From assembly GCF_002217435.1 (NCBI RefSeq), contig NZ_MUHF01000030.1, positions 46,691 to 110,690 of the forward strand: a stretch of 64,000 bases of DNA, read 5' to 3'. The notes under the pieces are model-generated. The model made no database searches, was not told the DNA's origin, and was given only the letters and a program-made list of their open reading frames with translations. Shown here in pieces: positions 45,527-54,088 of the stretch. Within the stretch, counting starts at the first letter, position 1. Each line of letters opens with the position of its first letter. The position numbers were made by a program, and so were the translations under genes. Origin of the DNA: Flavobacterium reichenbachii. Its GTDB lineage: Bacteria; Bacteroidota; Bacteroidia; Flavobacteriales; Flavobacteriaceae.

Positions 45527-46906
45527 TTATTTTATAAAATGTTTGTTAAAGAATACTTTTCCCGGATGTTTTTCTGCGTATGAAAAAATTAACTGCTCAA
45601 TATATTGACTGCTTTTATAAAGCGTCACATAGCTTTTTACTTCAGAAGCGTCGTTAATTGCAGCATCTCTTGGAATATATCCCATTCCATGAAAATGCCC
45701 GTTTTCAATCCAAATACAGCTTCGTTCATCTGCTGATCTTCCTTTATCTATAATGGCAAAACTGGGTCTGTTATTTAATAAAAAATCAATTGCATTGTCA
45801 ACTTGTTCATTATGGAGTAAAATGTCTGGTAAACTTTTTACTTCATTATTCTGAAAAAGCTCTCCTTCTTCCGGCCTTGAATATTTGCAGAACCGATGAT
45901 CAATTTCAAATTGTTCTGCTAAGCTTCGCAGTAAATTGATTCCGTCATATTGGCTGTTAAATTCATGAACACAGATTTGAAATTTACTTACTTTTCCTAT
46001 TGCCAGATATTTATAACCATTTCGTGCTTCATATTGATAGATTCCAAATTTTGCTTCAAAACGTTTTAAAGCTCTGTTATAAGTCGGCCAGAGTTTTTTG
46101 ATTTCAGTACATTCTAAAAGAAGTGCCATAAGTTCTGTTGCGCAGACTTCGAATGAAATGCCGCAAATATCTCTTAAGAAATGCTGTCTTTGCGGTTTGA
46201 TATTATTGCCTGTAAAATGCGATGTTACCCTTTTTTTTAAATTCACAGCTTTTCCAACATAAATTACCTTCTTTTGTTGATTATAAAAATAATATACACC
46301 AGGTTTTTCTGGTAAATTATTAAAATCTTCTGGAGGAAGATTTGGCGGTAAACGCTGATCCTGAGCCGTTTTTTTGAGCATTTTATCTATTTCTCCTGCA
46401 TCGTCCCATTCTAACAAAAGAGAAAACAGCAGGGCTGTAGCATCTGCATCTCCGCCGGCGCGATGTCTGTTTTCTAAAGATATATTTAAGGAGTTGCAAA
46501 GATTTCCCAAGCTGTAAGAACCTAGACCCGGTTTGATTTTTCTTGCGGCACGAACAGTACACAGTTTTCTTGCAGTCCATTTAAATCCCGCTTGTTCCAG
46601 CTGATGATGGACAAAAGAATAATCGAAGTTGACATTATGTGCCACAAAAATACGATCTGTAAGCATTTCTAATACTTTTTCAGAAATGTCATCAAAAATA
46701 GGGGCATTGGCAACCATTTCGTTGTTAATGCCCGTTAGTCCAAAAATAGAAGGCGGAATATCTTTTTGAGGATTTACAAGCGTTTCGTAACGGTCAATTA
46801 CATTTTTGCCATCATGAATAATAATAGCAATTTCGGTAATGCGGCTGCCACTGGCATTTCCGCCTGTGGTTTCAATATCGACTATGGCATATTCCATATT
46901 TTTCAT
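45527..46906 (-). CDS. DEDDh exonuclease fused to GIY-YIG nuclease (DnaQ/Cho-like)
   Basis: The 459-residue protein joins two nucleases. Residues 1-170 are a DnaQ-type 3'-5' exonuclease with DIETTGG (Exo I), HNVNFDYSFV (Exo II) and HRAGGDADAT (Exo III). Residues 200-280 are a GIY-YIG domain (GVYYFYNQQKKVIYVGKAVN) as in UvrC and Cho. The C-terminal 180 residues are unassigned. Similar fusions are known in actinobacteria and Bacteroidota. It may trim and incise damaged DNA. An alternative ATG at 46897 gives MEYAIVD. It sits 86 bp after the umuC-like gene. Confidence 0.88.
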   Translation of the reverse strand: MKNMEYAIVDIETTGGNASGSRITEIAIIIHDGKNVIDRYETLVNPQKDIPPSIFGLTGINNEMVANAPIFDDISEKVLEMLTDRIFVAHNVNFDYSFVHHQLEQAGFKWTARKLCTVRAARKIKPGLGSYSLGNLCNSLNISLENRHRAGGDADATALLFSLLLEWDDAGEIDKMLKKTAQDQRLPPNLPPEDFNNLPEKPGVYYFYNQQKKVIYVGKAVNLKKRVTSHFTGNNIKPQRQHFLRDICGISFEVCATELMALLLECTEIKKLWPTYNRALKRFEAKFGIYQYEARNGYKYLAIGKVSKFQICVHEFNSQYDGINLLRSLAEQFEIDHRFCKYSRPEEGELFQNNEVKSLPDILLHNEQVDNAIDFLLNNRPSFAIIDKGRSADERSCIWIENGHFHGMGYIPRDAAINDASEVKSYVTLYKSSQYIEQLIFSYAEKHPGKVFFNKHFIK

Positions 46907-46992
46907 CTCTATGTAACTTAAATTCGATTGTTTTTCTGTTGTTTTTATTAAATTTAAAATCTTAATCAGGTTTATCTTTTATCTAAGAACAT

Positions 46993-48252
46993 TTAAATTT
47001 TAACCGTAATAACATCTTTGAGTGAAGTAGAAAACTTAGGAGATAATCTGTTCTGTCTCATTTTCCATTGACGTCCCAAAGACTGCACGCCGAATTTTAT
47101 TTTATTGTTACCATAACTCTGATTCATTTTATCAATCGCTTTCATTAAAGGCAGATGTTTAGGATTTGAAGTCTCAAATAAATTAAGCTGAGTTTCGCTA
47201 TTTGGCGTTAATCCCATTACAATTACACCTGCTTTTTTATAACGATAGCCTTTTTTAAAAATAGCTTGAAATCCTTTTTGCGCTGCCTCATTAAGCTCTA
47301 TTGTCGAATTGGTTGGGAAATCTGTAGTGATGGTAATACTTCGTGAATAAGTTGATTCCTCATTCTTTAAAAAACTTGTTTGGATAAAAACAGTCACCAT
47401 ATTACAATGACAATCCTGACGCCTTAATTTCTCAGCACAAGAAGCTGTAAACGTGCTGATTCGTTCTGAGATTTCTTCATAAGTGGTATATTTTTTTTCA
47501 AAAGATCTGGTAGTGGCAATCATTTTTCGGTCTGTGGCTTCTTCCAATTCCAAAGTTGGTTTACCTTCTAATTCGTGCTTTAGTCGAAGCCCGACTACAG
47601 ACATTTCTTTTCTCACCCAAGCATCTGGAAGTTGAGTAAATTCATAAGCCGTGTTGATTTTTTTTAATTTAAGTCGTTTGGCGTGTTTTCTCCCAATTCC
47701 CCAAACATCTTCAATTTTAGTCCATTTTAATGCTTTGATTCTTTTTTCTTCAGAGTCAATGCAATAAACATCCTGCGTACGATCTGCAAATTTTCGGGCA
47801 ATTTTATTCGCCATTTTAGCCAAAGCTTTGGTAGGGGCAAAACCTATACTAACAGGAATGCCTGTTCCTTGTGTTACTTCTTTCCGCATCTTTAAACCCA
47901 GCATATTGAGATCAAATAAATCGTAACCTGAAAATTTCAGAAAAGCTTCATCAATACTGTAAATTTCGATTTCAGGAGTATAAGTCTGAAGCAGGTTCAT
48001 TACGCGATTGCTCATATCGCCGTACAGCGGATAATTAGAAGAAAAAACAAAAATGTTTTTTTCTTTAAAAATGGATTCATACTTAAAAGCGGGAATCGCC
48101 ATTGGTATGCCCAAAGTCTTGGCTTCATCAGAGCGCGAAATAACACAACCATCATTGTTAGAGAGAATAACGATAGGTTTTCCTCTTAAACGCGGATCAA
48201 ATACTCTTTGACAAGAAGCATAAAAATTGTTACAATCGACTAAAGCAAACAT
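46993..48252 (-). CDS. umuC: Y-family DNA polymerase V catalytic subunit, UmuC-like
   Basis: The 419-residue polymerase has the catalytic acidic residues in MFALVDCNNFYAS (Asp6) and YSIDEAF, the palm/fingers region SRSDEAKTLGI, HhH motifs in the thumb (IEDVWGIGRKHAKRL) and a C-terminal clamp-binding peptide QLNLFE. It performs error-prone translesion synthesis. The umuD-like gene lies upstream on the same strand, separated by 231 bp that hold a dispersed repeat, an unusual gap for a umuDC pair. Confidence 0.93.
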   Translation of the reverse strand: MFALVDCNNFYASCQRVFDPRLRGKPIVILSNNDGCVISRSDEAKTLGIPMAIPAFKYESIFKEKNIFVFSSNYPLYGDMSNRVMNLLQTYTPEIEIYSIDEAFLKFSGYDLFDLNMLGLKMRKEVTQGTGIPVSIGFAPTKALAKMANKIARKFADRTQDVYCIDSEEKRIKALKWTKIEDVWGIGRKHAKRLKLKKINTAYEFTQLPDAWVRKEMSVVGLRLKHELEGKPTLELEEATDRKMIATTRSFEKKYTTYEEISERISTFTASCAEKLRRQDCHCNMVTVFIQTSFLKNEESTYSRSITITTDFPTNSTIELNEAAQKGFQAIFKKGYRYKKAGVIVMGLTPNSETQLNLFETSNPKHLPLMKAIDKMNQSYGNNKIKFGVQSLGRQWKMRQNRLSPKFSTSLKDVITVKI

Positions 48253-48304
48253 TTTTAAACATATTTTTTATTTCTATTTTAACCTACTGAGTGTAATTAT
48301 TTTT

Positions 48305-48449
48305 AACACATAGAAACATAGTTTTTAAAAAATTAAAATCAGGTGTTTCACTTACATTAATAAACATAGCTATGTGTGAGAAACTAGTTTCTTTTTATAT
48401 TCTTTTACACATTTAAAATCTATCCGAAGCGTCGGGACTATGTGTTAAA
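48305..48449. repeat. Dispersed intergenic element, copy 1 (AACACATAGAAACATAG family)
   Basis: It starts AACACATAGAAACATAG (48305-48321) and ends CTATGTGTTAAA (48438-48449). It shares the internal blocks GTTTCACTT.CATTAA and GAAACTAGTTTCTTTT with the copy at 58459-58610. It lies between umuD-like and umuC-like genes. Confidence 0.75.
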
Positions 48450-48483
48450 TTGTTTTTTGTGATATATCCATCAACAGCTTATT

Positions 48484-48933
48484 TTAAAAAGATTTAATAC
48501 TATGAATTACAATTCCCCAAATCACAAAATTATTTTCTGGAGTTACTTTTATAGGTTGATAATCTTCATTTTCGGCAATAAGCCAGATGACGTCTTTTTC
48601 TATTCTGATACGTTTTACAGTAAATTCACCATCAATTTGGCAGACAGCAATTTTATTGTTTTGAGGTTCCAGGCTTTTATCAATAATCAATAAATCGCCA
48701 TCATTGATACCAGCATTTTTCATAGAATGTCCTTTTACTCTGGCAAAATAAGTAGTGTATTTATGTTTGATAAATTCTTTGTTGAGATCAATCGATAATT
48801 CGATAAAATCATCAGCAGGCGAAGGAAAACCTGCGCTGATACCAACGTCAAAAAAAGGGAGTTTTATCTCCGAACTTACATCTGGGATGTAAAACTCCAT
48901 TGATTTTGTGGTATTTATATTTCTCGATTTCAT
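48484..48933 (-). CDS. umuD: UmuD-like S24 autoprotease
   Basis: The 149-residue protein closely follows E. coli UmuD: the cleavage region SAGFPSPADDFIE (predicted bond Ala34-Gly35), nucleophile Ser70 in GHSMKNAG and general base Lys107 in GEFTVKRI. RecA-stimulated self-cleavage would give the active UmuD' partner of UmuC. I take the ATG at 48933 rather than the GTG at 48939. A -7 box at 48965-48972 lies 31 bp upstream. The gene is divergent from a repressor of the same S24 protease class. Confidence 0.92.
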   Translation of the reverse strand: MKSRNINTTKSMEFYIPDVSSEIKLPFFDVGISAGFPSPADDFIELSIDLNKEFIKHKYTTYFARVKGHSMKNAGINDGDLLIIDKSLEPQNNKIAVCQIDGEFTVKRIRIEKDVIWLIAENEDYQPIKVTPENNFVIWGIVIHSIKSF

Positions 48934-48964
48934 AATCACTTCAAAAAAGGTTTTTTGTGAATTA

Positions 48965-48972
48965 CAAAATTA
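48965..48972 (-). promoter_or_regulatory. Candidate -7 box of the umuD-umuC operon
   Basis: On the minus strand TAATTTTG matches TAnnTTTG, 31 bp before the umuD-like ATG. The flanking TTACAAAATT is roughly mirrored by AATTTTTTGTA (48988-48998), a possible operator. Confidence 0.5.
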
Positions 48973-48995
48973 ATACAGATGATAACAATTTTTTG

Positions 48996-49003
48996 TATAT
49001 TTG
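48996..49003 (+). promoter_or_regulatory. Candidate -7 box of the HTH-S24 repressor gene
   Basis: TATATTTG matches TAnnTTTG, 26 bp before the ATG at 49030. It lies 23 bp from the opposing -7 box, so one bound repressor could block both. Confidence 0.5.
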
Positions 49004-49029
49004 CTGTTCCAAATTATAACAAATTAATT

Positions 49030-49803
49030 ATGTCCTTATTTTCAGATAACATCAGAGCATTGAGGGTTAAGCATAAAATATCACAAGAGAAATTAGCTGG
49101 AAACCTGAGTATTACAAGAGGAAGATACGTAAAATACGAAGACGGAACTTCGGAAGCACCGTATGATATTTTAAAGAAAATCGCTTTGTATTTTCATACC
49201 AGTATTGATTTGATCTTATCGGTCGACATTCGTAAAATTAACATCGAAAATTTGATTAAACTCGAAGGCAACCGACTTATTCTGCCCATTCAGGTTGATA
49301 ATTTTGGTGAAAATTATATCGAAATTGTATCTCAAAAAGCAAAAGCGGGTTATCTAAATGGATATGCCGATCCGGAATATATTGAAAGTCTACAGCAGGT
49401 TTCGCTTCCTTTTTTAGGACCTGGAAAACACCGCGGATTTCCTGTAGAAGGCGATTCGATGCCACCGCATGAAGATGGTTCGATTATCGTGGGTCGCTAT
49501 GTCGAAAGGCTGGGAGAAGTTATGGATGGCAGGACGTATATCCTAATTACAAAAAGCGAAGGAATGGTCTACAAACGTCTCAACAAAAATAAAAAGAACG
49601 CCTTGGTTTTAGAATCAGATAATAGTTTTTATCCGAATTATGAAGTAAAAGCTTCTGATATTCTAGAGATTTGGGAATACGAATGCAACATCGGCCGATC
49701 AGACAAAAAACAAACATTATCGGAAACGGAAAGTATGAAAGAATTGCTTTTGGAAGTAAAAAGAGAAGTGATGGAGATTAAGAATAATACTTCGAATACG
49801 TAA
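49030..49803 (+). CDS. HTH (XRE) - S24 peptidase transcriptional repressor
   Basis: The 257-residue protein has an XRE helix-turn-helix at about residues 5-60 (NIRALRVKHKISQEKLAGNL). A C-terminal LexA/CI-like S24 domain follows, with Ser in PVEGDSMPPHEDGS and Lys in EGMVYKRLN. A potential cleavage bond Ala-Gly occurs in KAKAGYLNGY. The architecture is that of a self-cleaving repressor. It faces umuD-umuC across about 100 bp, so it probably controls that operon and itself. The frame is open upstream to 48979, but the ATG at 49030 gives the family-like start and follows the -7 box. Confidence 0.88.
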   Translation: MSLFSDNIRALRVKHKISQEKLAGNLSITRGRYVKYEDGTSEAPYDILKKIALYFHTSIDLILSVDIRKINIENLIKLEGNRLILPIQVDNFGENYIEIVSQKAKAGYLNGYADPEYIESLQQVSLPFLGPGKHRGFPVEGDSMPPHEDGSIIVGRYVERLGEVMDGRTYILITKSEGMVYKRLNKNKKNALVLESDNSFYPNYEVKASDILEIWEYECNIGRSDKKQTLSETESMKELLLEVKREVMEIKNNTSNT

Positions 49804-49862
49804 AAGTTTATATTAGCTTTAAATTGCATTAGATCAAAATATTAAAATAAACAGTGATTTTT

Positions 49863-50639
49863 ATGAAATACTTATTATTCTCTTTTTTACTTTTTAGTTG
49901 TTTTACTTTTTCTCAAACCAAATCTATTTTAGAGAATATCAAAATTGATAAAAACACTAAGCTTATTGGGATGTATCCTCAATATGATAAAAATAAAACA
50001 TATAAAAACTTGAATTTTTATATAAATGATCAAAATATAATCACAGACTTAATAAACAAATTATCTTATGAGAAAATTGTTAAAAATAGAATTGAACGTA
50101 ACGATTTTAGAATATTAGTTTTACAAGGAAATGAAGTGTTAGAAAATTGGATGCTAAGTCCGGCAAATTCTAATATAAATATGAATGGGACTTTTTATGA
50201 ATTTAATTTTAAAATAATCAAAGAACTTTCGAAAAAATATCCTTTTGATTATACTTTTTTTAAAAAAGAATTTTCAACGCAGAAAGAATATGACGCATTT
50301 GTTTTATCTCTTAGAAAAGATAATAAGTTTCTTTTTTCTTATGAACCCGATTTTAAATTTGAGGGAACTTTTCAAATTAAATTTTTAAAAAATAGCCAGT
50401 TTCCAAACCCTAAAGTAATTGATGAATATTTAAGACCAAAAATTCTTAAAATTGCCAAAGAAAGTGAATTCAATATTACTTATATATTAGATAATTATAA
50501 TAAAGAAAATACAGATCAATATACAATGACAATTGAAGCGAACAAGGATATTTTTGATAAGCTAAAGCTGGAAAATTTGAAACAAAAAAATTGGCAAAAT
50601 AATATAGCAACAGGAATGTTTTTTATGCGAAAAATATAA
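49863..50639 (+). CDS. Secreted protein of unknown function
   Basis: The 258-residue product has a signal peptide (MKYLLFSFLLFSCFTFSQ) and no domain that I recognise. The mature part is rich in Lys, Asn, Phe and Tyr and contains a short C-terminal region with a membrane-protein-maturation-like look, but nothing diagnostic. The ATG at 49863 is preferred to one nine bases earlier because it starts the signal peptide. It lies 59 bp after the repressor gene on the same strand, so it could be co-transcribed with it. Base composition is more A/T-rich than its neighbours. Confidence 0.65.
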   Translation: MKYLLFSFLLFSCFTFSQTKSILENIKIDKNTKLIGMYPQYDKNKTYKNLNFYINDQNIITDLINKLSYEKIVKNRIERNDFRILVLQGNEVLENWMLSPANSNINMNGTFYEFNFKIIKELSKKYPFDYTFFKKEFSTQKEYDAFVLSLRKDNKFLFSYEPDFKFEGTFQIKFLKNSQFPNPKVIDEYLRPKILKIAKESEFNITYILDNYNKENTDQYTMTIEANKDIFDKLKLENLKQKNWQNNIATGMFFMRKI

Positions 50640-50702
50640 AACTAGAAACATATATTATTCTATGGAGATTTTTGGAAGCCCATAAGTTTATAGAGGAAAA
50701 AA

Positions 50703-50861
50703 CTATTTCTCTTTTAGCCATTGTTTCATTTCTGAAATTACATCTTCATTTTTATCAAATTGATCATGTTGGATTTGATCTCGACTAATTTTAATGGAAG
50801 AATTTTGTTTAGGAGTAAGTTCATGCAAATCTTGCTCAAATGTTTCTTCTTTAATATTCAT
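50703..50861 (-). CDS. Small acidic/charged protein of unknown function (52 aa)
   Basis: A complete frame from ATG at 50861 to TAG at 50703 encodes MNIKEETFEQDLHELTPKQN and a Lys/Glu-rich helical end (VISEMKQWLKEK). It has no signal peptide or cysteine. A -7 box on its strand (TACATTTG, 50889-50882) lies 20 bp upstream, which supports a real gene. It lies between the convergent secreted-protein gene and the end of the histidine kinase gene. No function is recognised. Confidence 0.5.
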   Translation of the reverse strand: MNIKEETFEQDLHELTPKQNSSIKISRDQIQHDQFDKNEDVISEMKQWLKEK

Positions 50862-50881
50862 AATGTCTATTTCTATTTAGT

Positions 50882-50889
50882 CAAATGTA
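50882..50889 (-). promoter_or_regulatory. Candidate -7 box of the 52-aa gene
   Basis: TACATTTG on the minus strand matches TAnnTTTG, 20 bp before the ATG. No TTG is found at the standard spacing. Confidence 0.4.
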
Positions 50890-50910
50890 AATAAATTTTA
50901 TAAATAAAAA

Positions 50911-52641
50911 CTAAACCTTCAACGAAAACCAAAAAGTACTCCCCAAACCTAAAGTACTCTCAACCCCAACATTCCCATTCTGAGCTTCAATAAATTCTTT
51001 GCTAATTGCCAATCCCAATCCCGTTCCTGATTTTTGACTTCCCGGAACTTGGAAATATTTATCAAAAACTTTGTCTTTATAACGGGCATCAATTCCTTTT
51101 CCAGTATCGATAACCTGAAATACGATTTGGTTACTTTCTTTTTTCAGTTTAATAAAAATGGTACTTTTTTCAGAAGAATATCTTATGGCATTTGATAAAT
51201 AATTAATCAAAACCCAGCCCGTTTTTTCGCTGTCCGCTTTTACATCTGAGAGATTTTCATCGGCATCAATAACCAATTTAATCTGTTTTTGATCGGCCTG
51301 AACTTTCACGGCTTCAACGGCATAAATTACAATTTTATGCGGATTGCTTTTTTCGATATTCAGTTGAATATTTCCTGTTTCTAATTGTGACAAATTCAAT
51401 AGTTCTCCGGTGATTTTCAGCAATCTTTGGCTGTCATCTTTTATGCTTTCGACCAATTGTTTTTGGTCGTCATTCATATCGCCGGTTTTGGTATTTTCAA
51501 GCAATTGAAGGCTTAATTTTATAGAAGCAATTGGTGTTTTCAATTCGTGTGAAACGGTTGCAATAAAATTGGTTTTTGCAAAATCCAGTTCTTTAAATAA
51601 AGTAATGTTTCGAAGAATAATCACATCGCCAATATTAATTTCCTTTTCTTCTCCAGTCGGAATTATAGTAATATTCAGAATCTCTTTTTCGAAATAACTT
51701 TCTTTTCCGTGTGCATAAATTTTCAGCGGTTGTTTTTTAGGAGTTTCTGAATCTTCTTTCAAAATCAAAGACCGAATCAAATCATTGGACAAGGCTAGAG
51801 TAGAAGCCGATTTTCCGATAACATCTTCCAATTTCAGACCAATAATTTTCAACGATTCATCATTCGCAAACAAAACAATTCCTTCATTGTCCAGACCAAT
51901 AATAGGATCGTGCATATTATTGATTAAAGTTTCCAGTCGTTTCTTTTCAAAGAAGAGTTTGTACAAATTACTATCATTATATTCCTGAAGTTTTTGTGCC
52001 ATCGTATTAAAAGATTTAGCCAGATCTCCATATTCGTTATGATTGGTAAAATGCACACGTTCGGAATAGTTTTTATTGGCAATTTCCTTAATGCTCAACG
52101 TCAATTCTTTAATTGGATTAGCAATATTATTCGGCAGATTAATCAATAAATTAAAAGCGATCAAAAAGCACAAAGTTCCAACAATGGCAATCCATAAATT
52201 AGCAGTTTCGGCGGTATGTTTTGCAATATCGCTTTTCTGTTTTATGGCATTCATATTGAGTTTCATAATCGCAAAAATGTCTCGTCTGATTTGAGTTTTT
52301 AATGCTTCATCTAAACTATTTTTTTCTAAGAGAAGAAAGTTTTTCTTAAGATTATCGGTTTCTTTTTTCTCACCGGATTCCGTAACATTCTGCGTTTGTT
52401 TTTCAAGATTTTCTTTAAAAGTAACAATCGCATGATTTGTATCATGGCTGATTTCATCTAATGACAAAAGCATATTTCTGGAATATTCCAGCGTATTATA
52501 ATTCGCTTTCAGAATATTCTCAGTGTCTGCTTTTATCAAAAAAACAGAATAAGAACTCACTAAAGAAAGTATGATAATCATTAAAAATAACAATCCAACT
52601 CCCAGATTCAATTTGGTTTTAATTCTCATTTTATAAAACAT
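50911..52641 (-). CDS. HAMP-PAS sensor histidine kinase of the kdp locus
   Basis: The 576-residue kinase has two transmembrane segments (about residues 10-32 and 147-168) around a short periplasmic helical sensor. HAMP follows at about 170-222, then a PAS domain (LINNMHDPIIGLDNEGIVLF), HisKA with phospho-acceptor His365 in VSHELKTPIASIKL, and HATPase_c (NYLSNAIRYSSE; DTGKGIDARYKDKVF; GTGLGLAI). It is the last gene of the kdp cluster and probably supplies the kinase activity that the neighbouring short KdpD lacks. The likely partner is the NtrC-type regulator at 61263, since no KdpE exists here. A second ATG at 52629 is possible. Confidence 0.9.
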   Translation of the reverse strand: MFYKMRIKTKLNLGVGLLFLMIIILSLVSSYSVFLIKADTENILKANYNTLEYSRNMLLSLDEISHDTNHAIVTFKENLEKQTQNVTESGEKKETDNLKKNFLLLEKNSLDEALKTQIRRDIFAIMKLNMNAIKQKSDIAKHTAETANLWIAIVGTLCFLIAFNLLINLPNNIANPIKELTLSIKEIANKNYSERVHFTNHNEYGDLAKSFNTMAQKLQEYNDSNLYKLFFEKKRLETLINNMHDPIIGLDNEGIVLFANDESLKIIGLKLEDVIGKSASTLALSNDLIRSLILKEDSETPKKQPLKIYAHGKESYFEKEILNITIIPTGEEKEINIGDVIILRNITLFKELDFAKTNFIATVSHELKTPIASIKLSLQLLENTKTGDMNDDQKQLVESIKDDSQRLLKITGELLNLSQLETGNIQLNIEKSNPHKIVIYAVEAVKVQADQKQIKLVIDADENLSDVKADSEKTGWVLINYLSNAIRYSSEKSTIFIKLKKESNQIVFQVIDTGKGIDARYKDKVFDKYFQVPGSQKSGTGLGLAISKEFIEAQNGNVGVESTLGLGSTFWFSLKV

Positions 52642-52661
52642 TTATTTTTTTGAACTTTTTT

Positions 52662-52877
52662 GAACCATATAAGTGATATAAGAAAATATTAGAATTGTTT
52701 TTTAACCGCAAAGGGCACCAAGGTTTTTTCTAACAATATGTGTATAAACACAAAGTTCGCAAAGCTTTGCGAACTTTGCTTTGTTATCAATTACGCAAGC
52801 ATAAAAAAACTTCGCGACCTTTGCGGTTAAAAATTCAGCCCCCTAATTAAAATGAACTTATATAACTTATATGGTTT
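52662..52877. repeat. Nested palindromic intergenic element with terminal inverted repeats
   Basis: Three inverted repeats are nested. The outer 21-bp pair (ACCATATAAGTGATATAAG type, 52662-52682 with 52857-52877) matches at 19 of 21 positions. The middle pair TTTTTAACCGCAAAGG (52699-52714) with 52818-52833 is perfect. The centre is a perfect 28-bp palindrome at 52751-52778 built on AAAGTTCGCAAAGCTTTGCG. It fills the spacer between the kdpD-like and kinase genes. Confidence 0.85.
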
Positions 52878-52885
52878 AAAAAAAA

Positions 52886-54007
52886 TTACGACAAAATAAC
52901 AAGATCGACATTTGATAAAGACAATTTATTTAGCAAACGCCTGAAAATTGTTGTAGACAAAATTACTTTAAATAAATTCAAATGCGGTTTTCCGATGCAG
53001 ACAGTTGTAATTTGTTTTTCTTCAACGGCTAGTAAAATCGCGTCAGCAATATTTTCGTTTTCTATTTTGATCACTTCTGCACCTAATTGCACTGCCAGTT
53101 TGAAATTATTGATTAAATGCCGTTGTTTGTCCAACGCAATTTTTGTACTGCTTTCCTTTGGAGTTTCTACATACAAAACATACCAGGATCCGTTGTAATA
53201 ACTCGCTAAACGCGCGGCTTTTCGAATCACAATTTTAGCTGTTTTATCGTTACTGCTAATGCAAGCTAATAATTTTTCGTGTCGTAAAGCATGTAGATTC
53301 GGAACCTCATTTTCAACTTTTCGAACCACCTGACTTGCAACTTCTTTCAAAGCCAATTCACGCAATTGAAGAATTTGTTCCGATTTAAAAAAGTTCGTTA
53401 ATGCCGTCTGGATTTTATCAGCCGTATAAATTTTCCCTTCTTTCAAACGCGCAATCAAATCTTCAGCCGTCAAATCGATATTCACAACTTCATCTGCCAA
53501 TCGCAAAACATTATCCGGAATTCTTTCCTGAACATCAATTCCTGTAATGCGTTTGACATCTTCATTCAAACTCTCAATATGCTGAATATTGACTGCCGAA
53601 ATTACATTAATTCCCGCATCCAAAATCTCCAAAACATCCTGCCACCGTTTTTCATTTTTGCTTCCTTCAATATTTGTGTGTGCTAGTTCGTCGACAATAA
53701 CAACTTCTGGTCTAAGATTAATAACCGCCTGAACATCGAGTTCCTCCAGTTTTTTTCCTTTATAAAAAATCGTCCGTCGCGGAATGACAGGCAAACCCGC
53801 TAAAAGTTCATGCGTTTCTTTGCGCATGTGCGTTTCGATGTAGCCAATTTTTACATCAATTCCGTTTTTCAATAACGAATGCGCTTCCTGAAGCATACGA
53901 AAAGTTTTCCCCACACCGGCACTCATCCCAATGTAGATTTTAAACTTTCCTTTTCGTGATTTCTGAATTAAATCGAGAAAGTGCTGTGCGTTATTTTTCT
54001 GTTCCAT
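52886..54007 (-). CDS. kdpD: KdpD sensor half without kinase domain
   Basis: The 373-residue protein corresponds only to the N-terminal cytoplasmic part of KdpD. The KdpD domain has Walker A GMSAGVGKT (residues 27-35) and Walker B VVIVDELAHTN. A universal-stress-protein (USP) domain follows at about residues 245-373 (LACISSNDKTAKIVIRKAAR). The four membrane helices, GAF and kinase domains of E. coli KdpD are missing, and the protein ends cleanly. In other bacteria the USP domain senses cyclic di-AMP or K+-related cues. Here it must act through another protein, most simply the histidine kinase encoded downstream. Confidence 0.92.
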   Translation of the reverse strand: MEQKNNAQHFLDLIQKSRKGKFKIYIGMSAGVGKTFRMLQEAHSLLKNGIDVKIGYIETHMRKETHELLAGLPVIPRRTIFYKGKKLEELDVQAVINLRPEVVIVDELAHTNIEGSKNEKRWQDVLEILDAGINVISAVNIQHIESLNEDVKRITGIDVQERIPDNVLRLADEVVNIDLTAEDLIARLKEGKIYTADKIQTALTNFFKSEQILQLRELALKEVASQVVRKVENEVPNLHALRHEKLLACISSNDKTAKIVIRKAARLASYYNGSWYVLYVETPKESSTKIALDKQRHLINNFKLAVQLGAEVIKIENENIADAILLAVEEKQITTVCIGKPHLNLFKVILSTTIFRRLLNKLSLSNVDLVILS

Positions 54008-54022
54008 AAAAATATGCTTTAA

Positions 54023-54088
54023 GCAATAAGCTGTAAGCTTTAGGCAGTATAACTTTTGAAAAGCTTACTGCCTATAGCCTAAAGCTAG
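54023..54088. repeat. Inverted repeat between the porin and kdpD-like genes
   Basis: AGCTTTAGGCAGTA is mirrored by TACTGCCTATAGCCTAAAGC, giving an imperfect hairpin in the 77-bp spacer that reaches the porin's last codons. Confidence 0.6.

Noticed and set aside
48484..49803. Prophage repressor region
   Set aside because: No integrase, terminase, capsid or tail gene is nearby, and the neighbours are repair and housekeeping genes.
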